A stretch of 64,000 nt of DNA from Cupriavidus basilensis (lineage in GTDB: Bacteria > Pseudomonadota > Gammaproteobacteria > Burkholderiales > Burkholderiaceae). The position numbers were made by a program, and so were the translations under genes. Below the pieces are notes generated by a model, which saw only the letters and a program-made list of their open reading frames with translations, ran no database searches and was not told where the DNA came from. Below are positions 51,223 to 59,480 of this stretch, one piece after another (the first letter of the stretch is position 1; every line of letters begins with the position of its first letter). The DNA is taken from the NCBI RefSeq assembly GCF_008801925.2, contig NZ_CP062804.1, forward strand, positions 124,001 through 188,000, written 5' to 3'.

Positions 51223-52320
51223 TCAACCCGCGCTGACGCGGATCCGGTTGCGGCCGGCCCGCTTGGCTTCGTAAAGCGCGCGGTCGGTGTGCGCCAGCCA
51301 TTCGTGGTGGCCCGCCATGCCGGCATCAAAGGCGGCTACGCCAAGGCTGGCGGTGTGGCCGCGCAGCGCGGCAATGCCCACCCCGCAAGCGGCGCCCGGC
51401 TGCAGCGAGCGCGACAGACGCTCGGCCATCTCCACCGCCTGCGTCAGGCTCGCGCCACTGAGCAGCACGCCAAACTCCTCGCCGCCGTATCGTCCCACCA
51501 GGCATTGCCGCGCTTCACCGCGGCCAGCCGGGCCGTGCTGCGCGGCGTGCCGTACCACCAGCGCGGCAAAGGCCTTGAGCGCTTCGTCGCCGGCCAGGTG
51601 GCCATGGGTGTCGTTGAGCTGCTTGAAATGGTCGATGTCGAGCAGCACCAGGCTGGCGGTGCTACGCCGCCCGGTCTTGCAGGCCTGGAACTCCGCGGCC
51701 AGCATGGCCTCCCAATAGCCCCGGTTGAGCACGCCGGTGAGGCCGTCCAGGCGGCTGTTGGCCTCGATCGCCTTGCCGTGCGCGGCCAGCCGGCGGGAGA
51801 TGCTGTAGGTGGTGCGCCCCAGCGCCAGCGGGTAGAGCACCAGCATCGGCAGGCTGGCGACGATGGTGGTGAGGTTGGCTTCCGGATGCCAGGCGGCGCC
51901 GAAGGCCACGATACCCGCCAGTGCCCCCGCCAGGTGCCACCCCAGGCCATGCAGCAGCAGGCGCGTGCCGCCCGCCGCCACATTGTTCATGCTCATCATC
52001 GACAGGATCAGCACGCTCGGCAGCAGGTTGAATTTCATGGCCGCGGCCCAGATGCCACCGAGCACGGCATCGATCATCATGTTGTGGATTTCCGCCCGGA
52101 ACGGCACCTCGCTGTGCCTTGAGCGCCAGACAGCGACGTGCGGCCAGACAAAGCCGTGCAGGAAGACCAGCGCCAGCAGCCAGCGCGGCGCACCCGCTTC
52201 CAGCATGGCCGCCGCCACCGCAAAGAACCCGATCGCCAGCCCGATGGCGCGCATGGCGTAGACCCGCCGGACAAAGCGCATGCCCTTGCCTGCCAGCGGG
52301 TTAAGGGTGCTTTGCGCCAT
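51223..52320 (-). CDS. MASE2-GGDEF diguanylate cyclase (AdrA/DgcC-like)
   Basis: A 365-residue membrane protein. About six N-terminal helices form a MASE2-type sensor (VYAMRAIGLAIGFFAVAAAM onward), followed by a GGDEF domain with LDIDHFKQLNDTHGHLAGDE and the active loop YGGEEF. The RxxD inhibitory site five residues before that loop is absent (sequence ARQC), so product inhibition is probably lost. It makes c-di-GMP. It converges on ycgR, a c-di-GMP effector, which suggests a local signalling pair. Confidence 0.9.
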   Translation of the reverse strand: MAQSTLNPLAGKGMRFVRRVYAMRAIGLAIGFFAVAAAMLEAGAPRWLLALVFLHGFVWPHVAVWRSRHSEVPFRAEIHNMMIDAVLGGIWAAAMKFNLLPSVLILSMMSMNNVAAGGTRLLLHGLGWHLAGALAGIVAFGAAWHPEANLTTIVASLPMLVLYPLALGRTTYSISRRLAAHGKAIEANSRLDGLTGVLNRGYWEAMLAAEFQACKTGRRSTASLVLLDIDHFKQLNDTHGHLAGDEALKAFAALVVRHAAQHGPAGRGEARQCLVGRYGGEEFGVLLSGASLTQAVEMAERLSRSLQPGAACGVGIAALRGHTASLGVAAFDAGMAGHHEWLAHTDRALYEAKRAGRNRIRVSAG

Positions 52321-52367
52321 GAGTCTGCGGTTCCTTGTCGGTTTTGGTTTCAGGTGGCTCAGGTGGC

Positions 52368-53216
52368 TCAGGCGGCGATCAGCTTGCCGATCGCCACTGC
52401 CGCTTCGCGCATCGGCGGCAGCAGGCGAGAGATCATCTCTGCTTCCGATACCTGCGCCGCGCGCACGCTGACGCTGATGCCCGCCATGACGCTGCCCGAG
52501 ATGCCGCGCACCGGCACCGCGATGGCGCGCAGGCCGGGCTCCAGTTCTTCGTCGATCAGCACATAGTCCAGTTCGCGCGCATGCGCAAAGCTGGCCTCCA
52601 GCTCGCGCCGCGAGATCTTGGTCTGTAGCGTGCGCGGGCGCAGGTCGACGCGATCGAAGAAATCTTCCAGCGCCGGCTCGGCCAGGTGGGCCAGCAGCAT
52701 GCGGCCGATCGACGTGCAGTACGCCGGCAGCCGGCTGCCCATGCCGAGCGAATAAGTGAGCACCCGCTGCACCTCCGAGCGCACCAGGTAAAGGATGTCG
52801 GTGTCGTCCAGGATAGCCAGTGCCGAGGTCTGCTGGATGCGCGTGCTCAGCGCGTCGAGGATCGGCTGGGCCAGCGACACCAGCGACGTCGACGAGAAAT
52901 AGGCATGGCCCAGGTGCAGCACGCGCGGGCGCAGCGCGAACTGGCCGCCTTGTTGGCTGACGTAGCCAAGCTGCTCCAGCGTGTACAGGCAGCGCCGTAC
53001 CGATGCGCGCGAGAGCTGGGTGCGCTGCGCCACCTGGGAAATGGTGAGCGGGCGCTTACGCTCGGAGAAGGCTTCGAGCACGCTCAAGCCGCGCGCTAGC
53101 GACAGCATGAAATTTGGGTCGCCGGCAAAACTGTTGAGAAGGTCGGCCTGGGGGCGGGCGACGCGGACAGTGGCGGCCGTTGCCTGGCCAGGGCTGCTGG
53201 GATTGGGGGCGTCCAT
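52368..53216 (-). CDS. IclR family regulator, PcaR/PcaU/PobR type
   Basis: A 282-residue regulator. N-terminal helix-turn-helix with MLSLARGLSVLEAFSERKRP and AQRTQLSRASVRRCLYTLEQ, then the IclR effector domain (LGMGSRLPAYCTSIGRMLLA and VLIDEELEPGLRAIAVPVRG). These blocks follow the PcaR group that controls beta-ketoadipate pathway genes in response to beta-ketoadipate or protocatechuate. A PcaR-like operator lies upstream of the start. No pca gene is in the window. Confidence 0.9.
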   Translation of the reverse strand: MDAPNPSSPGQATAATVRVARPQADLLNSFAGDPNFMLSLARGLSVLEAFSERKRPLTISQVAQRTQLSRASVRRCLYTLEQLGYVSQQGGQFALRPRVLHLGHAYFSSTSLVSLAQPILDALSTRIQQTSALAILDDTDILYLVRSEVQRVLTYSLGMGSRLPAYCTSIGRMLLAHLAEPALEDFFDRVDLRPRTLQTKISRRELEASFAHARELDYVLIDEELEPGLRAIAVPVRGISGSVMAGISVSVRAAQVSEAEMISRLLPPMREAAVAIGKLIAA

Positions 53217-53237
53217 GTGAGCGAGTGCGCGCGGGTT

Positions 53238-53252
53238 GTTCGATAATCGCGC
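53238..53252. promoter_or_regulatory. PcaR/PobR-type operator
   Basis: GTTCGATAATCGCGC differs by a single base from the site I recall for P. putida PcaR (GTTCGATAATCGCAC). It is 21 bases upstream of the IclR-family start, consistent with autoregulation. Confidence 0.65.
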
Positions 53253-53334
53253 ATCTTAAACCGGCTGGGCGCCTCGGGCCAGCGCTTTTGTTGCGGACGA
53301 TCCCCATTTTGGTGCGGGGATGGGGCAGGCCGCC

Positions 53335-53430
53335 AAAAAAAATCGCCGTCTCAAGGGCACGGCGACTGGAAGGGTGTGTCATCAAGACGGGGGTCCCGGC
53401 GACAAGTCCAGCATAGGACGCGGCGGTTAG
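53335..53430 (-). ncRNA. Candidate small RNA ending in an orphan intrinsic terminator
   Basis: On the - strand a stem TCGCCGT/ACGGCGA (53359-53365 with 53343-53349, loop of nine) is followed by eight T (53342 to 53335). No protein gene on this strand ends here. A weak TATGCT -10-like hexamer sits near 53414. The transcript would be roughly 70-80 bases long, or this could be an attenuator in the leader of the IclR gene. Confidence 0.45.
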
Positions 53431-53636
53431 ACATTAAATACAACTTCCGAGGGGATTCATGTCTCGCTATGTCTCAGCTGCCGGGCGCGCGCGGCGCCTG
53501 GCGCCCCCCGCCGCGGCGAGGCGGGTAAAATCGCGCCCTTGATGCCGCCGCCGTCCCGGTCCGCCCCCGCCAAGCATTGCGTGGCGCCCCGGCCAGCGCC
53601 CGCAGCCCACCGCGCAGCCCCGAATTGAAGCCAGCC

Positions 53637-54158
53637 ATGACCCATCAGCCCGAACTCTCCCCCGAAGCCGACGACCAGGACGCCGCCGGGGACAACGCCG
53701 AAAAGATCCAGGAGCCGCGCCTTTGGCGTGCCGACGGCTGGACCGCCCGCGTGATCAAGAACGAGGACGACGATGGCTGGGCCGTTGCCATGATCAAGGA
53801 CGGCGAGCCCGAGCCCGCGCTGGTTGGCCCCTGGACCATGGGCCGCGACAAGAAGAACCCCAAGCCGCTGGACACCAACGCCTTCTCGACGCTGGTCAAG
53901 ACCGCCTCCGAAGTGCTGCGCCGGCATGAGCAGCAACTGCACGCCATGCTGCACAAGAGCGTGATTGTCGACACGGACACGGCGCGCATCAGCGTGACGC
54001 TCGACATCGTGCCCGACGAAGACAACCCTTTCGCGGTGCTGCGCGCCACCGACGAGCTCGGCGAAGAACTGGCCCAGGTGCGCGTGTCGCCGGGCTTCAA
54101 GCTAAGCAAGGCCAGCGCCGCGGACTGGATCGAGAACGAGTACCGCAAGCCGCGCTGA
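53637..54158 (+). CDS. Conserved hypothetical protein
   Basis: A 173-residue acidic cytoplasmic protein with no recognised domain. The first 25 residues are disordered (EADDQDAAGDNAEK), then TARVIKNEDDDGWAVAMIKD and a helical middle LVKTASEVLRRHEQQLHAML. Clean codon use and a stop close to the next convergent gene support it as real. Similar proteins appear to be widespread in Cupriavidus/Ralstonia, but I cannot assign a role. Confidence 0.75.
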   Translation: MTHQPELSPEADDQDAAGDNAEKIQEPRLWRADGWTARVIKNEDDDGWAVAMIKDGEPEPALVGPWTMGRDKKNPKPLDTNAFSTLVKTASEVLRRHEQQLHAMLHKSVIVDTDTARISVTLDIVPDEDNPFAVLRATDELGEELAQVRVSPGFKLSKASAADWIENEYRKPR

Positions 54159-54174
54159 GCGGCCAGGAGAATGC

Positions 54175-54957
54175 TTACACTGCCCGGTTGAACAGCGCCG
54201 AGGCCGAGCTTGCCAGCGCCAGTTCCGCGGCGGCGGCAAGTAGCGCCGGGCCCAGCGCCTTCATGCGCTGCTCGGTCAGCCGGCTCAGCGGGCCCGCAAT
54301 GCTGATCACGCCGATTGCCGGATAGCCCCCACGGCGCTGCACGGGGGCCGCCATGGCCGTCATGGCCGGCGCAAAGACTTCATTGATCGTGGCATAGCCG
54401 CGCTCCCGCGCCCGGTGGATGAAGCCCAGCAGGGCCTTGATGGTGGTGGGTGCATTGGGGCCGTACTGATTCGGCTGCCCGAACCCTTGCCGCGACACCA
54501 GCTCCAGGGCGCGTTCATCCGTCATGGTCTGCATCCACGCGTGCCCCGTCGCGCTGCACGAAAGAATCGTGTCCATGCCCATATCGGGGTCATAGCGCAG
54601 TCCCCGCAGCGCGCCTTGCGCCTTGGCCACCCAGGTCAGGCGATCCCCGTCGACAATGGCCAGGCGCACCAGCTCGCCCGACGTATCCGCCAGCCGGTCC
54701 AGCCTGGCCTGCGCGATGTCCACGATGCCGGACGTTGCCAGAAAGCCCAGCCCCATTCCCACCAGCTTGGTTGTCAGGATGTAGTCGCCATGGTCCCGCA
54801 ACTGGCGTACATAGCCCGCATTCTTGAGGTCGACCAGCAGGCGGTGGCACGCGCTGCGGGGGATGTCGAGATCGTCGGCGATGGCGGCGAGCGGCACGGC
54901 CTCGACCTGGGTGCAAAGGTATTCGAGGATGCCTAGTGTGCGTAGTACGCCTGACAT
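54175..54957 (-). CDS. IclR family transcriptional regulator
   Basis: A 260-residue regulator. The winged helix is at residues 1-65 (LAAIADDLDIPRSACHRLLV) and the effector domain follows (LVRLAIVDGDRLTWVAKAQG, then MDTILSCSATGHAWMQTMTD). GGGAGGT lies four bases before the ATG at 54957, so the longer 54993 start is unlikely. It is divergent from the transporter-AroQ pair and probably controls it. Confidence 0.9.
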   Translation of the reverse strand: MSGVLRTLGILEYLCTQVEAVPLAAIADDLDIPRSACHRLLVDLKNAGYVRQLRDHGDYILTTKLVGMGLGFLATSGIVDIAQARLDRLADTSGELVRLAIVDGDRLTWVAKAQGALRGLRYDPDMGMDTILSCSATGHAWMQTMTDERALELVSRQGFGQPNQYGPNAPTTIKALLGFIHRARERGYATINEVFAPAMTAMAAPVQRRGGYPAIGVISIAGPLSRLTEQRMKALGPALLAAAAELALASSASALFNRAV

Positions 54958-54993
54958 GGCGACCTCCCTGCTGACGTCAATATAGTTCATCAC

Positions 54994-55028
54994 TATCCAA
55001 TACGAATTTCAATGCGTCAAGATTGGAA
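54994..55028. promoter_or_regulatory. Inverted repeat in the IclR-transporter divergent promoter
   Basis: ATCCAAT (54995-55001) and ATTGGAA (55022-55028) are nearly complementary halves about 20 bases apart in the 214-base gap. This is a possible IclR-protein operator. Confidence 0.35.
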
Positions 55029-55171
55029 TGGTATTCACGAACCCTTGCTAGCATGCTTTCACCGATCCAACCGGCACGAAGGCAGAAGCATGAGAGCGTT
55101 GGACGGCTTCAACGGACATCGGAAGGGCGGCGACGCCTACCCTTCCCAGGAAGAGAATGCCAGGAGACAAA

Positions 55172-56542
55172 ATGACTGCAGAGACACAACGCCCGGCCAA
55201 TGCAGCGATGCGCACGCGCGCCGTGGCGGCCGCCACCATCGGCACCGCACTGGAGTGGTTCGACTTTACGCTTTACGGGGCATTGGCGGCCACCATCCTG
55301 CCCAAGCTGTTTTTCCCGGCCATGGAGCCAACATCCGCGCTGCTGGCATCGCTGGCCACCTTCGGCGTTGGCCTGGCGGCACGGCCTCTCGGTGCCATCA
55401 TTTGCGGCCACCTTGGCGACAAGCTCGGGCGCCGCAACCTGCTGCTGGGCACGGTCACGATCATGGGGCTGTCCTCGGTGTTGATGGGTTTGCTTCCCAC
55501 CTACTCGCAGATCGGCGTCTGGGCGCCGGTGCTGCTGGTGCTGTTGCGCATCCTGCAGGGCTTCGCGCTCGGGGGCGAATCGACCGGCGCGCAACTCATG
55601 GCCATCGAGCACGCCAGCCCGGACCGGCGCGGCAAGTACTCCGGCCTGCTGGGCCTTTGCTCTCCGCTGAGCCAGATACTTGCCAATGGCGTGCTGTTGC
55701 TGCTTGCCTCCACGATGTCAGCGGAATCGTTCGACGCCTACGGATGGCGGGTGCCGTTCCTGCTGAGCTTCATCCTGGTGATCGTCGGCGTGTATATCCG
55801 CCTGAAGGTCAGTGAAACGCCGGCATTCGTCGAGCTGCGCAAGAGCCAGGTGGCGGAGGTGGGCAACCCGCTGCGCGATGCATTGCGCCTGCACGGCAAA
55901 ACGGTGTTGCGCTGGATGCTGTTTTTTTGCGGCCCGGCGGCGATCTTCTACCTTATCGTGGTGTTCTCGCTGAGCTACATCACCAAGACGCTTGCAGTGC
56001 CGAAGCAGACCGGCTTTCTGCTGCTGATGGGCGCCAATGTCTGCGCTATCGTCGGCGCGCTGGCGGGTGGCATGCTCAGCGACAAGATCGGCCGCAAGAA
56101 GGCGCTGGCCATTGGCTCCGTCGCAACGCTGCTGATCCTGTTCGTCTACTTCCAGATCCTCGACACCAAGAGCTTCCTGCCGATGCTCGCCATCATGGGC
56201 CTGTTCCTGGGCTTCACCCAGTTCCAGAGCGGCATCCAGCCGGTCGCCTTCGCCGAAGCGTTTCCGACCAATGTCCGCTATTCGGGATCGGCGCTTGCGT
56301 ACACCGGCGCAAACCTGATTGCCGGCGGGCCGATGCCCGTGGTCGCGGTGTGGCTGCTGCAGGTTTGCAACGGCTCGCCGTGGGGCGTGGTCGCCGTCTG
56401 TGTCGTGTTCAACCTGATCTCGCTGGCCATGATCCTGACGGCGCCCGAGACGCGTGGCATCGACATGAACCGTTCCGATGCACCCGGCGTCCTCGCCGAG
56501 GGCGCTCGGTTCATGCCGATCGGCACGCGCAAATCTCACTAA
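55172..56542 (+). CDS. MFS transporter, metabolite:H+ symporter family (quinate/shikimate-like)
   Basis: A 456-residue, 12-helix symporter. ATIGTALEWFDFTLYGALAA is the MHS start, CGHLGDKLGRRNLLLGTVTI the loop 2-3 motif, and RILQGFALGGESTGAQLMAI the central helix. The ATG at 55172 follows AGGAG by five bases; an ATG at 55157 is less likely. It is followed by aroQ and preceded by a divergent IclR gene, so its substrate is likely quinate, shikimate or 3-dehydroquinate. Confidence 0.88.
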   Translation: MTAETQRPANAAMRTRAVAAATIGTALEWFDFTLYGALAATILPKLFFPAMEPTSALLASLATFGVGLAARPLGAIICGHLGDKLGRRNLLLGTVTIMGLSSVLMGLLPTYSQIGVWAPVLLVLLRILQGFALGGESTGAQLMAIEHASPDRRGKYSGLLGLCSPLSQILANGVLLLLASTMSAESFDAYGWRVPFLLSFILVIVGVYIRLKVSETPAFVELRKSQVAEVGNPLRDALRLHGKTVLRWMLFFCGPAAIFYLIVVFSLSYITKTLAVPKQTGFLLLMGANVCAIVGALAGGMLSDKIGRKKALAIGSVATLLILFVYFQILDTKSFLPMLAIMGLFLGFTQFQSGIQPVAFAEAFPTNVRYSGSALAYTGANLIAGGPMPVVAVWLLQVCNGSPWGVVAVCVVFNLISLAMILTAPETRGIDMNRSDAPGVLAEGARFMPIGTRKSH

Positions 56543-56599
56543 CCCTGCCAATCCCACTCACTCAATCAGCGCGCGGCGCATTGCCGCGCGCCACATATC

Positions 56600-57040
56600 A
56601 TGACCGAACTCGTCTATGTCCTGAACGGCTCCAACCTCAACATGCTGGGCAAGCGCGAGCCGCATCTGTATGGCACGACCACGCTTGCCGAGGTCCAGCA
56701 GCGGGTTGCGGCGCTGGCGGATGAACTGCGGATCGCGTGCGATTTTCGCCAGACCAACAGCGAAGCCACGATGGTGGACTGGCTGCAGGAAGCGTTCGAG
56801 AAGAACGCGGGCGTGATCATCAATCCGGCTGGCTTTTCCTTCGCCTCCATCCCCGTGCTGGACGCCGTCAAGCTGATCCAGCGTCCGGTGATCGAGCTGC
56901 ACATCACCAATATCCATGCGCGCGAGGAGACCCATCGCCATTCGCTGATCTCGCGCGCGGCCACTGGCGTGATCTGCGGGCTTGGCGTTGCCGGCTACAC
57001 GTTGGCGCTGCGCGCCATGGCCGACGCCTTGCGCAGCTAG
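56600..57040 (+). CDS. aroQ: Type II 3-dehydroquinate dehydratase, divergent
   Basis: A 146-residue enzyme that interconverts 3-dehydroquinate and 3-dehydroshikimate. NGSNLNMLGKREPHLYG carries the catalytic Tyr in the REPxxYG motif, and ELHITNIHAREETHRHS the conserved His region. It differs from biosynthetic AroQ: GPNLN is GSNLN, the SNHEG loop is TNSEA, and the usual PAAYTHTS is PAGFSFAS. These changes suggest a catabolic paralogue or a related activity. It follows the transporter by 57 bases. Confidence 0.85.
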   Translation: MTELVYVLNGSNLNMLGKREPHLYGTTTLAEVQQRVAALADELRIACDFRQTNSEATMVDWLQEAFEKNAGVIINPAGFSFASIPVLDAVKLIQRPVIELHITNIHAREETHRHSLISRAATGVICGLGVAGYTLALRAMADALRS

Positions 57041-57064
57041 TACGTCGCCAAGCGTTTTTGCGCC

Positions 57065-57622
57065 TCAGCGTTTTGGCGCAGGGGCGAGACGTGCGATCAG
57101 CGCGGCATGGCGCGGGTGCGATGCCAGCAGGCTGTCGGCATCGGCCAGCTCGAACTCGCTGAATTCAAAGCCCGGCGCCACGGTGCAGCCCACCAGCGAG
57201 AAGCCATCCGGATCGCTGCGCTCGGCGGCGAACCAGCAGCCAGCCCTGACCACGGCCTGGAACACCGCGTTGTCATCGGCGAGCGCATTGCCCAGCCGGT
57301 GCGTGGTGAGGCTGCCGTCTTGCTCCAGCACATGCACGTTAAGCGGGCAGCCCGCGTAGAAGTGCCACACTTCGTCGGAGCGGATGCGGTGCCAGGCGGA
57401 GTAAGCGCTGTCGCACAGCAGGTAGTAGATCGCGGTGGAGGCGGCATGTGTGGCGGGATTGCCGGCCCCTTCACGCGACACATGGGACACCCGCGACACA
57501 CGCACGGCGTCGCGATGGGTCTCGCGGTAATAGCCGCCTTCCGGATGCGGCTGCAGGCCGAAGCGCTGGATCAACTGGTCTTTGTCTTGGTCTTGGTGTG
57601 GCGAGTCAGGTTGGGCAGGCAT
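57065..57622 (-). CDS. Cupin-fold protein, DUF985 family
   Basis: A 185-residue protein. LQPHPEGGYYRETHRD, SAIYYLLC-like TAIYYLLCDS, AWHRIRSDEVWHFYAGCPLN and VVRAGCWFAAE are the DUF985 blocks, with His and Glu residues placed as cupin metal ligands. Some relatives bind sugar nucleotides or act as epimerase-like proteins; the function here is unknown. GGAG upstream supports the start at 57622 rather than longer versions. Confidence 0.85.
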   Translation of the reverse strand: MPAQPDSPHQDQDKDQLIQRFGLQPHPEGGYYRETHRDAVRVSRVSHVSREGAGNPATHAASTAIYYLLCDSAYSAWHRIRSDEVWHFYAGCPLNVHVLEQDGSLTTHRLGNALADDNAVFQAVVRAGCWFAAERSDPDGFSLVGCTVAPGFEFSEFELADADSLLASHPRHAALIARLAPAPKR

Positions 57623-57819
57623 GCGCGGCGCTCCGGGATCGGTAGCCGCCATCATGCCCGCTTGCCGGCGCGGTAAGCAACCAGCGTCCTTATGCATCCA
57701 CGGCCCGCTTCGCGGCGTATCTGGTTTAACCGCGCGATTCACGTGTGGCCGGAACGGCGCAAGGCGCTGCTCCCCTGCAAGCCAGCCGCGATCCGCCGAT
57801 CGCCCAGAAGGAGATTGCC

Positions 57820-58233
57820 ATGACCCGCCATTTCTTCAAGTTGTTGATGACTTCGGCCGCACTTGCCGGCATTGCCGCCACGGCGGTTCCGGCGCAGGCC
57901 GCTGGCCCCAGGGACAGTGCCGTGTCCGGGGACCGCTACGGCTACGTCTTCCATGCGTCGCGTTTCGATGTCTATAGCGATGGCGCGCGCCTGGACCCGG
58001 CCGCCGCGCCGGCAGCGGGCGCGAACGCCAGCCGCCGGAGCAAGCCGGATCCGTTCTCGGACGGTGCGCTAAAGCTGGCTGGGATGGATCGCAGCGGCGT
58101 TTCCGCGGACCCGGCGCGCACGGTGGATCCGTTCCAGGATGGCGCGCAGAAGCTGGCCGGCATGGATCGCAGTGGTCCTTCCGCGGATCCCGCGCGTCAG
58201 TTCGATACCTATCAGGACGGCGCGCATGCCTGA
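57820..58233 (+). CDS. Small exported protein with 26-residue repeats
   Basis: A 137-residue protein. Signal peptide MTRHFFKLLMTSAALAGIAA to about residue 27 (AQA). The mature part has a unit DPFSDGALKLAGMDRSGVSA then DPART; a second near-identical unit and a partial third (DTYQDGAHA) follow. AAGGAG precedes the ATG. No known family; the Asp-rich repeat could bind metal. Confidence 0.7.
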   Translation: MTRHFFKLLMTSAALAGIAATAVPAQAAGPRDSAVSGDRYGYVFHASRFDVYSDGARLDPAAAPAAGANASRRSKPDPFSDGALKLAGMDRSGVSADPARTVDPFQDGAQKLAGMDRSGPSADPARQFDTYQDGAHA

Positions 58234-58248
58234 CCATCGGGGCAAAAA

Positions 58249-58284
58249 TCGGGGCAATAACCGAGGCGATAACCGAGGCGATAA
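58249..58284. repeat. 12-bp tandem repeat, three copies
   Basis: CCGAGGCGATAA is present twice perfectly, preceded by one variant copy, in the gap after the exported repeat protein. Confidence 0.85.
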
Positions 58285-58397
58285 CCGGCGCGCTGGCCCG
58301 CGGCCTCGCAGGCATCTCGTTCAGGGTTTTTGAAGTTCGCATGCAAGACGGCGCGCTGCACCGCGCCACCTTGGTGGCACACTACTGCCTATGCCCG

Positions 58398-58425
58398 CCG
58401 GCGCGAGCATTCTCGCTCGCGCCGG
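58398..58425 (+). terminator. Strong stem-loop upstream of the DedA-rhodanese gene
   Basis: Arms CCGGCGCGAGC and GCTCGCGCCGG pair perfectly over 11 bp with loop ATTCTC. Only a short T stretch follows. It may end the upstream transcript or act in the leader of the next gene. Confidence 0.45.
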
Positions 58426-58464
58426 TTACCTTGAGGGGGCGAAAACGGCCATAAAACGGCCATA

Positions 58465-59469
58465 GTGCGGGAGATCGGTGTGGGTGAATTGCAGTCCTTG
58501 CTGGAGAGCCACGGCGTGATGCTCGTGTTTCTCAATGTGCTGGCCGAGCAGGCCGGGCTGCCGGTGCCGGCCGTTCCCATGCTGTTCGTTGCCGGCGCGC
58601 TCGGCATGCGCGAGGGCGGCCCGGCGCTGGGCGCCGTGCTGGCCGCCGTTATCCTGGCCTGCCTGATTGCCGATACGGCCTGGTACTTCGCCGGCAAGCG
58701 GCTCGGGCAACCCATGCTGCGCACCATCTGCCGCGTTTCCATCTCGCCCGACAGCTGCATCCGCCAGACCCAGTCGCTGTACCTGCGCGTGGGTCCGCGC
58801 TCGCTGGTGTTCGCCAAGCTGCTGCCGGGCGCCGGCGCATTGTCCACCGCCATGGCCGGCATGACCTCCACGCCGTTCGCGGTGTTCCTGTTCTACGACG
58901 CCATCGGGGCGCTGGTGTGGGCCGGCGGCGCGCTGCTGGTTGGCGTGGTGTTCACCGACTTTGTCGATGTCATCCTGAACGCGTTCAGCACCTATGGCCC
59001 GGTGGCCGTCATGGTGGTGTTGGGCGCCTTCGCCGCCTTCGTTGCGTGGAAGTTCTGGCGGCGCGTGCGCCTGTTGCGCCGCACCCGGCGTGTGCCCCGC
59101 ATGTCGGTGGGGGAGCTGGAAGCGCGCCGGCTGGGCGATCGCTTCCCGCTGGTGCTTGATGTGCGCAGCGACGCGGTGGAGCGGATCCCCGGCGCGATGA
59201 TCATCGACCTGAATGCGCCGCTGGAATTACTCTCCGAGCATCCGACCAGCATCGACATCGTGGTCTACTGCGCCTGCCCGCATGAGGTATCTGCAGCGGT
59301 GCTGGCGGAACGCCTGAAGGCGGCCGGCTACGCCAATACCTGGGCGCTGGCCGGCGGCTTCGACGAATGGAAGCGCCTGCATGGCGAGGCATCGCAGGCC
59401 GCTGCCACCGACGGCGATGGCGCAGCGGCGCTTGCGCCACACACGGGTGGTCCCGGCGCGGTGCGCTAG
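58465..59469 (+). CDS. DedA family membrane protein fused to a rhodanese domain
   Basis: A 334-residue fusion. Residues 1-200 form the DedA/SNARE-associated membrane domain (EQAGLPVPAVPMLFVAGALG, then FAKLLPGAGALSTAMAGMTS). After a basic linker (RRVRLLRRTRRVPR) a rhodanese domain follows with LDVRSDAVERIPGA and the candidate sulfur-accepting Cys in VVYCACPHEVSAA, ending LAGGFDEWKR. DedA proteins work in lipid flipping and membrane homeostasis; the rhodanese part may carry sulfur or act as a redox sensor. Start is a GTG, with alternatives a few codons on. Confidence 0.88.
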   Translation: MREIGVGELQSLLESHGVMLVFLNVLAEQAGLPVPAVPMLFVAGALGMREGGPALGAVLAAVILACLIADTAWYFAGKRLGQPMLRTICRVSISPDSCIRQTQSLYLRVGPRSLVFAKLLPGAGALSTAMAGMTSTPFAVFLFYDAIGALVWAGGALLVGVVFTDFVDVILNAFSTYGPVAVMVVLGAFAAFVAWKFWRRVRLLRRTRRVPRMSVGELEARRLGDRFPLVLDVRSDAVERIPGAMIIDLNAPLELLSEHPTSIDIVVYCACPHEVSAAVLAERLKAAGYANTWALAGGFDEWKRLHGEASQAAATDGDGAAALAPHTGGPGAVR

Positions 59470-59480
59470 CGCGGCGCGGG

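Larger units (their letters stand above)
53217..53636. other. 420-base intergenic region between divergent genes
   Basis: Holds the PcaR-like operator, a - strand intrinsic terminator with no annotated gene before it, and a GC-rich stretch (53477-53600) directly upstream of the + strand gene. No protein-coding ORF looks real. Confidence 0.6.
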
